This document shows positions 42,826 through 51,594 of a DNA stretch of 64,000 bases, piece by piece. Under the pieces are notes generated by a model that saw nothing but the letters and a program-made list of their open reading frames with translations, ran no database searches and was not told the DNA's origin. Within the stretch, counting starts at the first letter, position 1, and each line of letters begins with the position of its first letter. The translations under genes were made by a program, and so were the position numbers. Origin of the DNA: Brachybacterium phenoliresistens (lineage in GTDB: Bacteria; Actinomycetota; Actinomycetes; Actinomycetales; Dermabacteraceae); the NCBI RefSeq assembly GCF_000576425.1, contig NZ_KK069995.1, positions 62,001 through 126,000 on the forward strand, in the 5' to 3' direction.

Positions 42826-43416
42826 ATGACATCCCGCGACCTCGCCGGCCCCCATCGCCAGGCGCTCCTCGAGGCGACCGTCGAGGAGTTCGCGGCCGCC
42901 GGCTATCAGGGCGCGTCGCTGAACCGGATCATCCGGGCCGCGGGGATCAGCAAGAGCAGCTTCTACCACGCGGCGGGCTCGAAGGCCGAGCTCCTGGACG
43001 TCGTGGTCCGCGCGCTCGTCGACGAGATCCGGGCGCAGTGGTCCCCGCCTCCCGCGGAGAGCTTCGCCGACGGCGACTTCTGGCAGCAGGTCCAGGACGC
43101 GCTGGAGGGCTTCGCCGGCCTCGTGGCGGGCTCGCGGGAGGCCGCGCTGCTGGGTCGGATCCTCTACCTGCCCGCCGCGGAGGGCGACGACGCCCGCTCC
43201 GCGGTCCTCGACGACGTGGGCCGATGGATCGCCGCGGTCATCGCGGCGGGCCGCCGGGCCGGCGCCGTGGAGGATCGGCCCGACCCGGCGGTCCAGGCGG
43301 CCGCGGCGATGGGCCTGCTGCGGGGCCTGGACGAATGGGCCCTGGCCCAGGCCGAGCCCGTCCCCCTGGACGCCGCGGAGGTGGCTCGGCTGCTGCGACG
43401 CCTGCTGGGCGCCTGA
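42826..43416 (+). CDS. TetR-family regulator of the monooxygenase
   Basis: 196 residues. Helix-turn-helix HRQALLEATVEEFAAAGYQG ... IIRAAGISKSSFYHAAGSKAEL. The C-terminal ligand domain is unclassified. ATG 42826 is six bases after TAGAGT, so it is leaderless by prediction. Twin dyads in the 76-bp divergent region are its likely sites; the effector is probably the substrate of the adjacent flavin monooxygenase. Its last codons (GGCGCCTGAGCCCGC) recur 71 bases downstream. Confidence 0.92.
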   Translation: MTSRDLAGPHRQALLEATVEEFAAAGYQGASLNRIIRAAGISKSSFYHAAGSKAELLDVVVRALVDEIRAQWSPPPAESFADGDFWQQVQDALEGFAGLVAGSREAALLGRILYLPAAEGDDARSAVLDDVGRWIAAVIAAGRRAGAVEDRPDPAVQAAAAMGLLRGLDEWALAQAEPVPLDAAEVARLLRRLLGA

Positions 43417-43493
43417 GCCCGCGGTCGGCAGCGACCCGCGCCCGCCCGGGCCCGATCCGCCGGAGCTCGCGGAGCCGCGGCGCCTGAGCCCGC
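43408..43493. repeat. 15-bp direct repeat of a stop-codon region
   Basis: GGCGCCTGAGCCCGC at 43408-43422 contains the tetR stop codon and recurs at 43479-43493 in the following gap (43417-43658), which holds no other supported gene. Confidence 0.8.
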
Positions 43494-43658
43494 AGGGCCG
43501 GGCGGCGCGAGAGCGACGCAGGCGTGTGATCTCGGTGAACTTCCCGGTGGATGCGGCGTGGCACCGCGATCGGCGGGGGCCGATTCCGTACGGTGGCACC
43601 GTCGAGACGCCGCACCCCGGCGCTCCCGCCCCGCCCCTCCCCACGTCGAAGGAAGAGC

Positions 43659-44588
43659 ATGCCGCCCAACCCCGCGGGTCCCGTCCCCTCGGAGGGCGGC
43701 ACCTCGATCGGGACCTCGGCGGCATCGGACTTCTTCTCCCTCCCGCGCGACACCCGCGCCCTGACCTGCTGGGGCTCCTCCTCGATGGCCTTCGGCCGCG
43801 CCGACGAGGGCACGCCGCTGACAGCGCGCCTCTCGGACCGCCTCGCCCTGGCCCTCGCCCCCGCGCCGGTGGCCAACCACGCCGTGGGCGCCACGCTGAG
43901 CATCCACTCCCTGCTGCAGCGCGGCCTGGAGACGCCGACGGCCACGCCGGCCAGCAGCGGGGCCGGCACCGTGCGCATCGCCCTGGACCCCGAGATCCCG
44001 CCGCGCGCGGGCATCGAGTTCCCGGCGGACATCGCCGGTGTCGCCGGGCGCGTCACCTGCTCGGCATCGGCCTGGTCCTTCACCCCGGAGGATCCCGCGG
44101 CCGCCACGCCGACCGGCATCCTCACCTCGCACCTCGGGGCGGAATCCGCCGGCAGCCGCCACCTGCTGTGGATCGGCAAGAACAACATCCGCGACGTGCA
44201 GGGCGTCCTCGCCCACACCCAGGCCATGTGGGACGCGGCCGACTCCCCGGCGGAGGACACGCTGGTCCTCGGCCAGTGGCCCACCCCCTCGGACCCGCAC
44301 GGCTCGGACACCGGCGACGCCCTGCGCGCGGTCAACGCGGAGCAGGCCTCCCGCTACGGCGACCGCTTCCTCGACATCGCCGGCGCCCTGGCCGATCCGG
44401 AGGCCCTCTCCCGCGGCCCCGTCGCCGCGCTGCGGCTCATGGAGCAGGGCGGCACGCACGACGCCATCGCCCAGGGCATCGCGCCCCCGGAGCTGATGGG
44501 CTCCGACGACATCCACCTCAACGGGTGGGGGAACCTGTTCGTGCTGGACCTGCTGCTGCAGCGGATGAAGGAGCTGAGGTGGCTGTGA
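43659..44588 (+). CDS. SGNH/GDSL-type hydrolase
   Basis: 309 residues. Block I is CWGSSSMAFG (Ser nucleophile in GSSS), a WIGKNNIRD segment provides the block III Asn, and block V is SDDIHLNGWGN with the catalytic Asp and His. Probably an esterase or acyl hydrolase. No signal peptide is evident, although the next gene encodes an anchored or exported SLH-like protein. ATG 43659 has AAGGAAG upstream. The stop overlaps the next start (TGATG). Confidence 0.78.
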   Translation: MPPNPAGPVPSEGGTSIGTSAASDFFSLPRDTRALTCWGSSSMAFGRADEGTPLTARLSDRLALALAPAPVANHAVGATLSIHSLLQRGLETPTATPASSGAGTVRIALDPEIPPRAGIEFPADIAGVAGRVTCSASAWSFTPEDPAAATPTGILTSHLGAESAGSRHLLWIGKNNIRDVQGVLAHTQAMWDAADSPAEDTLVLGQWPTPSDPHGSDTGDALRAVNAEQASRYGDRFLDIAGALADPEALSRGPVAALRLMEQGGTHDAIAQGIAPPELMGSDDIHLNGWGNLFVLDLLLQRMKELRWL

Positions 44589-45514
44589 TGCGCCGGCCCG
44601 TCCCGCCGCGGATCCCCGGCGTCCGCGGCCCGGGCCCCCGCGGCATCGCGGCCGATGCCGTCCCGGGCGCCCGCGGCATCGCGGCCGATGCCGCCGCCCC
44701 GGCCGTCCGCAGCACGGGGCGCGGCGGACGCCGCATCAGCCGCCGCGTGGCCGCCGCCGGCATCGGCGCGGTGGCGCTCGTGCCCCTGGGCGGCATGGTC
44801 GCCGCCGCCCTGAACGGCACCTCCCGCGCCCCCGACGCCGCGCCGAGCACCGGCCGGGCGCCCTCGGCCGCCCCGGCGGCGTCCTCCCCGGTGCCCACGC
44901 CCGATCCGCCGATGTTCTCCGACGTCGGCGCCGCCCACCCCGCCCGCGACGCGGTCGAATGGGCGGCCGGGGCCGGGGTGCTCCCCGGCCGTGAGGACGG
45001 CACCTTCGGCCCGGACGAGACCATGTCCCGCGGCGGGTTCGCGCTGGCCCTGCACCGCTACGCCGGCGCGCCCGAGACCGCGACGGACTCCCCCGTCTTC
45101 ACCGACCTGCCCGGGGACGCGGACCTCGCCGCCGCCCTGCAGTGGGCCGGGGCCCGAGGGATCCTGTGGGGCGACGGGGACATGGCCGTGCGAGCGGGGG
45201 CCCCGCTCACCCGCTCGGACCTGGCCGCCGCGCTGATGGCCGCCTTCGCGGGGGGCCTGGCCGCCACCGGCCGCGCCGTGCAGCCGGCGGCCTCGACGCC
45301 GTTCTCCGACGTCGACGACGCGGCCGCCTCGACCGTCCCGCTGCGCTGGGCCACCGCCGCCGGGGCGCTGGAGCGCAGCACCGTCGCCGCCGACGGCACG
45401 GCGCTGGCCGACGCGACGGGCCCGGGCGAGAACCTGCTCGTCCCCCAGCGCGGCACGACCCGCGCCGAGCTCGCGGTGGCGCTGCACGCGATGCAGGAGC
45501 TGCTGCGCTCCTGA
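44588..45514 (+). CDS. SLH-domain-like surface protein
   Basis: 308 residues. A basic N terminus with two PGxRGIAADA repeats leads to a membrane segment (VAAAGIGAVALVPLGGMVAAAL, about 55-77), then a Pro/Ala linker and three S-layer homology-like repeats (FSDVGAAHPARDAVEWAAGAGVLPGREDGTFGPDETMSR; FTDLPGDADLAAALQWA; FSDVDDAAAS). Probably anchored and cell-wall facing. ATG 44588 shares a base with the SGNH stop, so the two are coupled. Confidence 0.75.
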   Translation: MRRPVPPRIPGVRGPGPRGIAADAVPGARGIAADAAAPAVRSTGRGGRRISRRVAAAGIGAVALVPLGGMVAAALNGTSRAPDAAPSTGRAPSAAPAASSPVPTPDPPMFSDVGAAHPARDAVEWAAGAGVLPGREDGTFGPDETMSRGGFALALHRYAGAPETATDSPVFTDLPGDADLAAALQWAGARGILWGDGDMAVRAGAPLTRSDLAAALMAAFAGGLAATGRAVQPAASTPFSDVDDAAASTVPLRWATAAGALERSTVAADGTALADATGPGENLLVPQRGTTRAELAVALHAMQELLRS

Positions 45515-45551
45515 GGGCTGCTGCGCTCCTGAGAGCTGATGCGCTCCTGAG
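45498..45551. repeat. 18-bp tandem repeat, 3 copies, spanning a stop codon
   Basis: Copies at 45498-45515, 45516-45533 and 45534-45551 are variants of AGCTGCTGCGCTCCTGAG; the first includes the SLH-protein stop codon and each repeats the TGA. Read in frame each copy would encode ELLRS and stop. Confidence 0.9.
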
Positions 45552-45614
45552 CATCGGCCGCCTTCTGGGAAAAGCGGGTGAGCGCTGTCCGCCTCACGTC
45601 CTAGGGTGAGGCGC

Positions 45615-48600
45615 ATGACATCGCTGCCTTCCGCGACCCCTGCAACCGCCCCGGCCCTCAGCTACCTGCGCCACCCCGACGTGCACGGCGACCTGGTGGT
45701 GTTCACCGCCGCGGACGACATCTGGCTCGCCCCGCTGGCCGGCGGCCAGGGCTGGCGCCTCACGGACGACGGCGCCCCCGTCCGCTACCCGCGCTTCTCC
45801 CCCGACGGCGAGCACGTCGCCTACGTCTCGCTGAGCACCGGCAGCCCGGAGGTGTTCGTCGTGCGCACCGACGGCTCCGGCTCCCCCGTGCGGCTGACCG
45901 TCACCGGCAACCGCAACACCCGCGTCGCCGGCTGGCTGGACGACGGCCGGGTGCTGGTGACCACCCCGCACGGCGCCCCGCTGTCCCTGCGCGACGCCCA
46001 GCTGTGGGCGATCGACCTCGAGGGCACCGCGGAGCTGCTGCCCCTGGGCCGCTCGAGCGAGGCCGCGATCCACGAGGACGGCACCACCGTGGTGGTGACG
46101 ATGTGGCGCCGCGAGCCCGCGGCCTGGAAGCATTACCAGGGCGGCACCGCCCCCAAGCTGTGGATCTCCCGCGAGCCGCTGGCCCTGGACGCCCCGCGCG
46201 AGCAGCACGCCGCGCGCCGCTGGGAGCCGCTGCTGGACGAGATCCTCGCCGGGAAGACCCGCGTGGCCTGGTACGGGGACCGCCTGATCTTCGCCTCCGA
46301 CACCCCCGGCCCCGGCGCGGAGCGCACCGACCGCGCGAGCGGGAACCTGTGGTCGGTCGACGCCTCCGGCACCGACCTGCGCCGGCACACCGACCTCACC
46401 AGCGCGCAGGGCTACCTGCGCGAGCCCGCGACCGATGGCCGCACCATCGTGTTCACCTCCCGCGGCCGGCTCTTCGCGATGGACTCCCTGGACGCCGCTC
46501 CCCGCGAGGTCGAGGTGCGCACCGCCGGCGTCGCCGCCCACCGCCGGCCGCGCCGCATCGACCCCTCGGACACGCTGCTGGCGATGCGGCCCACGCACGA
46601 CGCCCGGGCGAGCCTCGTCGAATGGCGCGGCACCGCGCACCTGCTGACCCACCGCGGGGGCCCGGCGCGGCTGCTGGCCGGGCGCTCCGGCCTGCGCATC
46701 CGCGAGGTGCGCCCGCTGGGCCGGTCGCCCTTCGCCCTGCTGGTCTCCGATGCGGCGGCGCAGTCCGATCGCACCGACGGCGGCGTCGGCTCCGATGACC
46801 TGCACGTGCGGCGCCTGGACGCCGGCGGCGAGGAGATCGCTCTCGGCATCGCCGATCTCGCCGACGGCGGGATCGGCCGGATCCTGCATGCCGTGCCCTC
46901 CCCCGACGGGTCCCGGGTCGCCCTGTCCACGCACGACAACCGTCTCTGGCTCGCCGAGCTCACCGGCGTGGCCGACCCCGCCGGGGCATCGGCCGCCGGA
47001 ACGACGACAGCCGGGGCGCCGGACTCCGGGGCATCGGGGTCCGGGACATCGGCGTCCGGAGCATCGGCGTCCGGAGCATCGGCCGCGGAGACGTCGGGCG
47101 CGCCGGCGGCGGACACCGCGCCCGCGCCGGGCACCGCAGAGCCGACGCCTCCGGTGCTCGCCTCCGTGCGCGAGGTCTCGCGCAGCGAGGGCGGCGAGAT
47201 CCGCCACCTGGCCTGGTCGCCGGACGGCCGCCACCTGGTGTGGACCGAGCCCAACAGCTGGCAGCTGGGCCGGCTGATGCTGCTGGACACGGAGGCCGAT
47301 GCGGAGACGGCGGTGCGCCCGCTGACCAGCGGCCGCACCTCGGACTTCGCCCCCGCCTTCAGCGCCGACGGCCGCCACCTGGCGTTCCTCTCGGCCCGCA
47401 CCTTCGAGACGCAGTACGACGACATGGTCTTCGACCTGTCCTTCATCGCCTCCGAGCGCCCGTTCCTGCTGCCGCTGGAGCGCACCACCCGGGACCCCTT
47501 CGGCCCCGATGCGGACGGCTGGACCACCGCGGCCGATGCCGGCTCCGGCGCAGACGCCGGGAGCGGAGGCCCTGACGGCGGCGCTGCGACCGCCGAGGGC
47601 GCGGCGGCCGAGGCCGCCTCCGCCTCGCCCGCCGGCGGGACCCACGACCTCGAGCACCCGATCCCCGGCAGCGGGGAGGACACGCGCGCCGCCGCGAGCG
47701 CCGGCCGCGCCGCCGGGGCCCGCGACGCCCACACCCCGCCGCGCACGGTGATCGACCCGGAGGACGCCGAGCAGCGCGTGGTCCCCTTCCCCGTCGAGTC
47801 CGGGCACATGAGCCACCTGCGGGCCGTGACCAGCGGATTCGTCTGGCTCCGGCATCCCGCCGAGGGCGTGCTGGGCACCGCCCGGGCCGGGGTCGAGGCG
47901 GAGCCGCCGCGGCCCGTCCTCGAGCACTGGAACCTCGCCGACCGCAAGCTCACGGTGCTCGCCGAGGGCGTGGACGACCTCGAGGTCTCCGGCAGCGGCG
48001 ACGTGCTCGTGATCCGGCAGGGCGGCTCCTGGGCCGCGGTCCCCTCCGACCGCAAGGTCGAGGACGAGGATCCGGCGCGCATCGCCATCGGCACCGACCG
48101 CCTGCGCCTGACGGTGGATCCGGTCGCCGAGCGCCGCGGCATGCTGTGGGACAACTACCGGATCATGGCGCAGCAGTACTGGCGCGAGGACATGGACGGC
48201 CAGGACTGGCACGCCATGACCAGCTGGTACGACGAGACCGTGGATCGCGTGGTCACCGACGACGACTTCGCCGACATGCTCTGGGAGACCGTCGGCGAGC
48301 TCGGCACCTCCCACGCCTACGTCATGCCTCGCGCCCTGCACACCGACCTGCCCGAGACCCCCGCCCACCTGGGGGCGGACCTGCGCCGCGACGGCGAGCG
48401 CTGGGTGATCGCCCGGATCCTCCCCGGCGAGTCGACGGACCCCGAGGCCCGCAGCCCCCTGCTGGCCCCGGGCGTCGCCGCGCAGGTCGGCGACGCGGTC
48501 GTCCGCGTGGACGGGCGCCCGGTGGATCCGCGCCGCGGCGTGGAGGAGCTGCTGATCGGCTCCGCCGGCCGGCCCACCGAGATCGTCCTCGAGCGCGAGG

Positions 48601-49313
48601 GGACGCAGCGCCGCGTGGTCGTGGTGCCGCTGGCCGATGACACCCAGCTGCGCTACCAGGCATGGGTCGCCTCCCGCCGCGAGGCGGTGCGCGAGCTGTC
48701 CGGCGGGCGCCTGGGCTACCTCCACATCCCCGACATGGTCTCCGGCGGCTGGGCGCAGATGCACCGGGACCTGCGCGAGGCGACCGCCTGCGAGGGAATC
48801 GTCGTGGACGTGCGCTACAACAACGGCGGCCACACCTCGCAGCTGGTCACCGACCGGCTGGCCCGCCGGGTGCTGTCCTGGGGCTACCCCCGCCACGAGC
48901 GCCCCGACACCTACCCGTCCTTCGCCCCGCGCGGCCCCGTGGTGCTGGTGACCAACCAGGAGTCCGGCTCCGACGGCGACATCGTCAACGCCGTCGCGCA
49001 GGCCATGCGGATCGGCCCGGTGATCGGCACCCGCACCTGGGGCGGCGTGATCGGCATCGACGGCCGCTTCGACCTGGTGGACGGCACCGGCGTCACCCAG
49101 CCGAAGTACGCCAGCTGGTTCGAGGGCGTGGACTGGTCGATCGAGAACTACGGCGTCGAGCCGGACATCGAGGTGCCCTTCCCGCCGAACGCCTGGGTCG
49201 CGGGCACCGATCCGCAGCTGGAACGGGGCGTCGCCGAGACCCTCGCCCTCCTCCAGGAGCGCCCGGCCGCCGTCGCGCCCCCGCTGCCCCCGGCCCGCTT
49301 CGGCCGGAGCTGA
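45615..49313 (+). CDS. Tricorn protease homologue (S41 family)
   Basis: 1232 residues. The N-terminal half is a beta-propeller pair (LSYLRHPDVHGDLVVFTAADDIWLAPLAGG ...); a PDZ-like region (VAAQVGDAVVRVDGRPVD) and the S41 catalytic core follow. The tetrad is visible: Ser899-His900 (ELGTSHAYV), nucleophile Ser1119 (NQESGSDGD) and Glu in EGVDWSIENYGVEPD. It degrades peptides released by larger proteases in the cytoplasm. Two long low-complexity insertions interrupt propeller 2 (near 452-515 and 635-710). ATG 45615 lies seven bases after TAGGGT, probably leaderless; GTG 45606 is the alternative. Confidence 0.92.
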   Translation: MTSLPSATPATAPALSYLRHPDVHGDLVVFTAADDIWLAPLAGGQGWRLTDDGAPVRYPRFSPDGEHVAYVSLSTGSPEVFVVRTDGSGSPVRLTVTGNRNTRVAGWLDDGRVLVTTPHGAPLSLRDAQLWAIDLEGTAELLPLGRSSEAAIHEDGTTVVVTMWRREPAAWKHYQGGTAPKLWISREPLALDAPREQHAARRWEPLLDEILAGKTRVAWYGDRLIFASDTPGPGAERTDRASGNLWSVDASGTDLRRHTDLTSAQGYLREPATDGRTIVFTSRGRLFAMDSLDAAPREVEVRTAGVAAHRRPRRIDPSDTLLAMRPTHDARASLVEWRGTAHLLTHRGGPARLLAGRSGLRIREVRPLGRSPFALLVSDAAAQSDRTDGGVGSDDLHVRRLDAGGEEIALGIADLADGGIGRILHAVPSPDGSRVALSTHDNRLWLAELTGVADPAGASAAGTTTAGAPDSGASGSGTSASGASASGASAAETSGAPAADTAPAPGTAEPTPPVLASVREVSRSEGGEIRHLAWSPDGRHLVWTEPNSWQLGRLMLLDTEADAETAVRPLTSGRTSDFAPAFSADGRHLAFLSARTFETQYDDMVFDLSFIASERPFLLPLERTTRDPFGPDADGWTTAADAGSGADAGSGGPDGGAATAEGAAAEAASASPAGGTHDLEHPIPGSGEDTRAAASAGRAAGARDAHTPPRTVIDPEDAEQRVVPFPVESGHMSHLRAVTSGFVWLRHPAEGVLGTARAGVEAEPPRPVLEHWNLADRKLTVLAEGVDDLEVSGSGDVLVIRQGGSWAAVPSDRKVEDEDPARIAIGTDRLRLTVDPVAERRGMLWDNYRIMAQQYWREDMDGQDWHAMTSWYDETVDRVVTDDDFADMLWETVGELGTSHAYVMPRALHTDLPETPAHLGADLRRDGERWVIARILPGESTDPEARSPLLAPGVAAQVGDAVVRVDGRPVDPRRGVEELLIGSAGRPTEIVLEREGTQRRVVVVPLADDTQLRYQAWVASRREAVRELSGGRLGYLHIPDMVSGGWAQMHRDLREATACEGIVVDVRYNNGGHTSQLVTDRLARRVLSWGYPRHERPDTYPSFAPRGPVVLVTNQESGSDGDIVNAVAQAMRIGPVIGTRTWGGVIGIDGRFDLVDGTGVTQPKYASWFEGVDWSIENYGVEPDIEVPFPPNAWVAGTDPQLERGVAETLALLQERPAAVAPPLPPARFGRS

Positions 49314-49363
49314 CCCGGGCGAGCGGCCGCCACCAGGCGGCTGACGGCTGACGACCAGCCCGC

Positions 49364-49480
49364 CGAGTGCCGCCTGACGAGCCAAATCCGGTCGGATTTG
49401 GCTCGTCAGTCGGCACTCGACCGTTCCTTGTCGGGCATCCGACCGGGGACCTCGGCGACGATGGTGCCCGGTCCGGCGGG
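49364..49480. repeat. Dispersed hairpin repeat, copy A
   Basis: Imperfect 27-bp arms (49364-49390 with 49393-49419, one mismatch) centred on GAGCCAAATCCG/CGGATTTGGCTC, followed by a tail to 49480 ending CGGCGGG. The core 49393-49480 aligns by eye at about three bases in four with copy B (49909-49998). It lies just 3' of the small gene at 49493-49870. Confidence 0.8.
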
Positions 49481-49492
49481 AGCCCGAGGGGC

Positions 49493-49870
49493 TCAGGAGA
49501 GCGGCTCGAGAGTGTCGTCCTCGAGGTCAGGGAGCATCTCGTGATCGTCGTAGGTCATGTAGTCCACGGAGTGCAGGTAACCGTCGACGACCCACAGATC
49601 GAGCTGGCCGAGCCCCTCTCCGGCGCGCGATACATCCACGGTGGAGAACGGGCCGCCACCGTGCCGGATTCGGGCTGCCTCCGGCAGCTGGGGAACCGAG
49701 ATGAGGAAGCAGTCGCACTCGTCGAGCTGGTACCCACCCCATGACGCGACGCGGAGCTGCTCGCGGGCCGGTTCACGGGACGGGTGATCCCCGCTGCACA
49801 GAAGGTCCAGCAACGCCATCTCCTTCGCGGAGAAAGCACTCCCCACTGCGCGACCACGACTCATCTTCAC
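49493..49870 (-). CDS. Orphan small protein bracketed by repeats
   Basis: 125 residues, acidic (ends DLEDDTLEPLS), soluble. LDLLCSGDHPSREPAREQLR, a Cys-containing strand DECDCFLISVP and the WVVDGYLHSVDYMTYDD segment suggest a small alpha/beta protein resembling uncharacterised proteins found near toxin-immunity loci, but I cannot name a family. Start GTG 49870 is six bases after TACCCT (leaderless type); ATG 49864 is an alternative. G+C is lower than around it. Related repeats lie on each side in direct orientation, which suggests mobility or duplication. Confidence 0.65.
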   Translation of the reverse strand: MKMSRGRAVGSAFSAKEMALLDLLCSGDHPSREPAREQLRVASWGGYQLDECDCFLISVPQLPEAARIRHGGGPFSTVDVSRAGEGLGQLDLWVVDGYLHSVDYMTYDDHEMLPDLEDDTLEPLS

Positions 49871-49908
49871 CCCTCGAGGGTACGGGGGCGACCGGTTGAG
49901 ACCGCCGT

Positions 49909-49998
49909 CGAATCTGGCTCATCAGGCGGCGGTCGACCGGTCCCCTTCGAGCATCCGACCGAGGACCCCGGCGACCGAGGCGCCCACGTCCGGCGGGG
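49909..49998. repeat. Dispersed hairpin repeat, copy B
   Basis: Begins CGAATCTGGCTCATCAGGCG and ends CGGCGGGG, co-linear with copy A over about 90 bases. The left inner arm of the hairpin is missing, although outer GACCGCC/GGCGGTC remain. Confidence 0.75.
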
Positions 49999-50134
49999 CC
50001 CGCGTGGCGCGTGCGGCGGCCCGAGGGGACGCGCCCGCACCGTCGGCCGTGCTGCGAAGGAGGATCAGCCGAGATGCGGCGACGGGCGCACGCCAGGACC
50101 GATCCTTCTCCCCGCTCCCCCGGTTCCTGCCGCC

Positions 50135-50188
50135 GACCGCCGGTTGACGAGCCAGATTCGGCCGGATTTGGCTCGTCAGGCGGCGGTC
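50135..50188. repeat. Dispersed hairpin repeat, copy C
   Basis: TGACGAGCCAGATTCGG (50145-50161) pairs with CCGGATTTGGCTCGTCA (50162-50178) with two G-T compatible mismatches; outer GACCGCCG/CGGCGGTC extend the stem. It shares the GAGCCARATYCGG core with copies A and B but lacks their tail. Confidence 0.75.
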
Positions 50189-50268
50189 GCCACTGCGGGC
50201 CGCGCGGCGATCGTGGCGGCGGGCCGCGGGGCGGGCCGCGCGTCGGGCCGTGGCACCGGCCGAGGGGG

Positions 50269-50535
50269 TCAGCGGAGGCCGACGAAGGTGATGGTGTGGT
50301 GCGGGAGGCCGTCGCGCTCGAGGTCGGACAGGCGCGGCATGGGCTCGCGGGCCCGACCGTCCTCGCCGACAAGGCGCGAGCGGGGCTGGAGGGCGTCGGG
50401 GCGCAGCTCGGCGGCGATCCGGCCGGGCCGCCCGCCGTCGATCCGGGCGGCGATGCGGTGGGAGAGGGCGCCGAGGGCCACGGTCACGACGGCAATGAGG
50501 AGGATGAGGGCGAGGCCGATGGCGAAGGAGGTCAT
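50269..50535 (-). CDS. Small single-TM protein
   Basis: 88 residues: an N-terminal membrane helix (IGLALILLIAVVTVALGAL, 6-24) and a charged cytoplasmic part. ATG 50535 has AGGA at suitable distance. Divergent from the LysR gene across a LysR-type dyad, so it may be regulated by it. No family recognised. Confidence 0.6.
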   Translation of the reverse strand: MTSFAIGLALILLIAVVTVALGALSHRIAARIDGGRPGRIAAELRPDALQPRSRLVGEDGRAREPMPRLSDLERDGLPHHTITFVGLR

Positions 50536-50560
50536 GTCTCGATCCTGGGCCCGGCGATGC

Positions 50561-50585
50561 GGTAGGACAAGCGAACGTTCCTACC
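50561..50585. promoter_or_regulatory. LysR-type operator dyad
   Basis: GGTAGGA (50561-50567), 11 bases, TCCTACC (50579-50585): a 7-bp inverted repeat with the T-N11-A form of LysR boxes, midway between the divergent genes at 50535 and 50641. Confidence 0.65.
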
Positions 50586-50640
50586 CCTCCGTTCAGCGAT
50601 CATGAACAGTCTCGGGTCCCATCGGACGTAGCATGGGGCG

Positions 50641-51594
50641 ATGATCGACCCGCTCAAGCTCCGCGTGCTGCGCTCCGTCGTGGAGACCGGCAGCATCCGC
50701 GCGAGCGCCGAGGCGCTGGGGTACACCCCGTCGGCGGTGAGCCAGCACCTGTCCGCGCTCAAGCGCGAGACCGGCCTGGAGCTCATCGAGCGCTCCGGGC
50801 GCGGCATCGTCGTCACCCCCGCCGGCCGGGTGCTCGCCGAGGAGGCGGGCGCGGCGCTGGAGGCGCTGGACGCCCTGGCCCGCACCGCCCGGAACCTGCG
50901 GGAGGGGCGCACCGGCAGCCTCAGCTTCGCCTATGCGAGCTCCGTCGCGGCGCAGTGGGTGCCGGTGATCGCGCAGGACGTCCGCTCCCGCTTCCCGGAT
51001 CTCGCCCTCGAGCTGACGCTGCGCGACTGCACCCGCGGCTGGCCGCCGGGGTACGTGCCGGACGTCGTCATCTGCGACGACTCGACGGACCTGCCCACCC
51101 CGCGCTACCAGGTCATCGACCTCATCGAGGAGGGGTACAGCGCCCTGGTGGGGCTCGACCACCCGCTGGCGGGCCGCTCCAGCGTGCCGATCTCCGCCCT
51201 GGCGGAGTACGCGTGGGCGACCGACGACCCGCCGGACTCGGTGTGGTTCGACCGGATCGGCTCCGCCTGCCGCGCCGCGGGCTTCTCGCCGAACATCGAG
51301 GTCAACCCGCCGGACTTCTCCGTGGTGCTGGGCTTCGTCGCCTCCGGGGACTTCGTGAGCGTGCAGCCCACGCTGATCACCCTGGGGCTGCGCCCGGACG
51401 TCGTCGCGATCCCGCTCGACGGCATGGGCCCGCGCCGCCGCCTGCGCGTGATCGTCCACGAGGGCGTCCAGCACAACCCCGCCGCGCAGCACATCATCCG
51501 CCGCACCCGGGAGATGGCCCGGGACTACGTGAGGTCCGTGCCGGACGTCCTGGATCTGACAGCTCCGCGCGAAGGGGCCACACTGGGGGCATGA
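50641..51594 (+). CDS. LysR-family transcriptional regulator
   Basis: 317 residues. N-terminal winged helix: LKLRVLRSVVETGSIRASAEALGYTPSAVSQHLSALKRETG; C-terminal effector domain: GSLSFAYASSVAAQWVPVIAQDVRSRFPDLALEL. ATG 50641 is six bases after TAGCAT. Its stop overlaps the start of a membrane protein gene (ATGA), placing it at the head of a copper/peroxidase operon. It probably regulates this operon and the divergent small membrane protein. Confidence 0.92.
   Translation: MIDPLKLRVLRSVVETGSIRASAEALGYTPSAVSQHLSALKRETGLELIERSGRGIVVTPAGRVLAEEAGAALEALDALARTARNLREGRTGSLSFAYASSVAAQWVPVIAQDVRSRFPDLALELTLRDCTRGWPPGYVPDVVICDDSTDLPTPRYQVIDLIEEGYSALVGLDHPLAGRSSVPISALAEYAWATDDPPDSVWFDRIGSACRAAGFSPNIEVNPPDFSVVLGFVASGDFVSVQPTLITLGLRPDVVAIPLDGMGPRRRLRVIVHEGVQHNPAAQHIIRRTREMARDYVRSVPDVLDLTAPREGATLGA

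Larger units (their letters stand above)
49871..50268. other. 398-bp gap with repeat copies B and C, no supported gene
   Basis: Contains the promoter of the small gene (TACCCT on the minus strand at 49882-49877), repeat copy B (49909-49998, with only outer hairpin arms kept) and repeat copy C (50135-50188, full hairpin). Open frames across it have no protein-like composition or family similarity. Confidence 0.7.

Noticed and set aside
49773-50372. Minus-strand open frame across the repeat region
   Set aside because: It runs through repeat copies B and C, has Arg/Pro/Ser-rich composition and overlaps better-supported genes on both sides.
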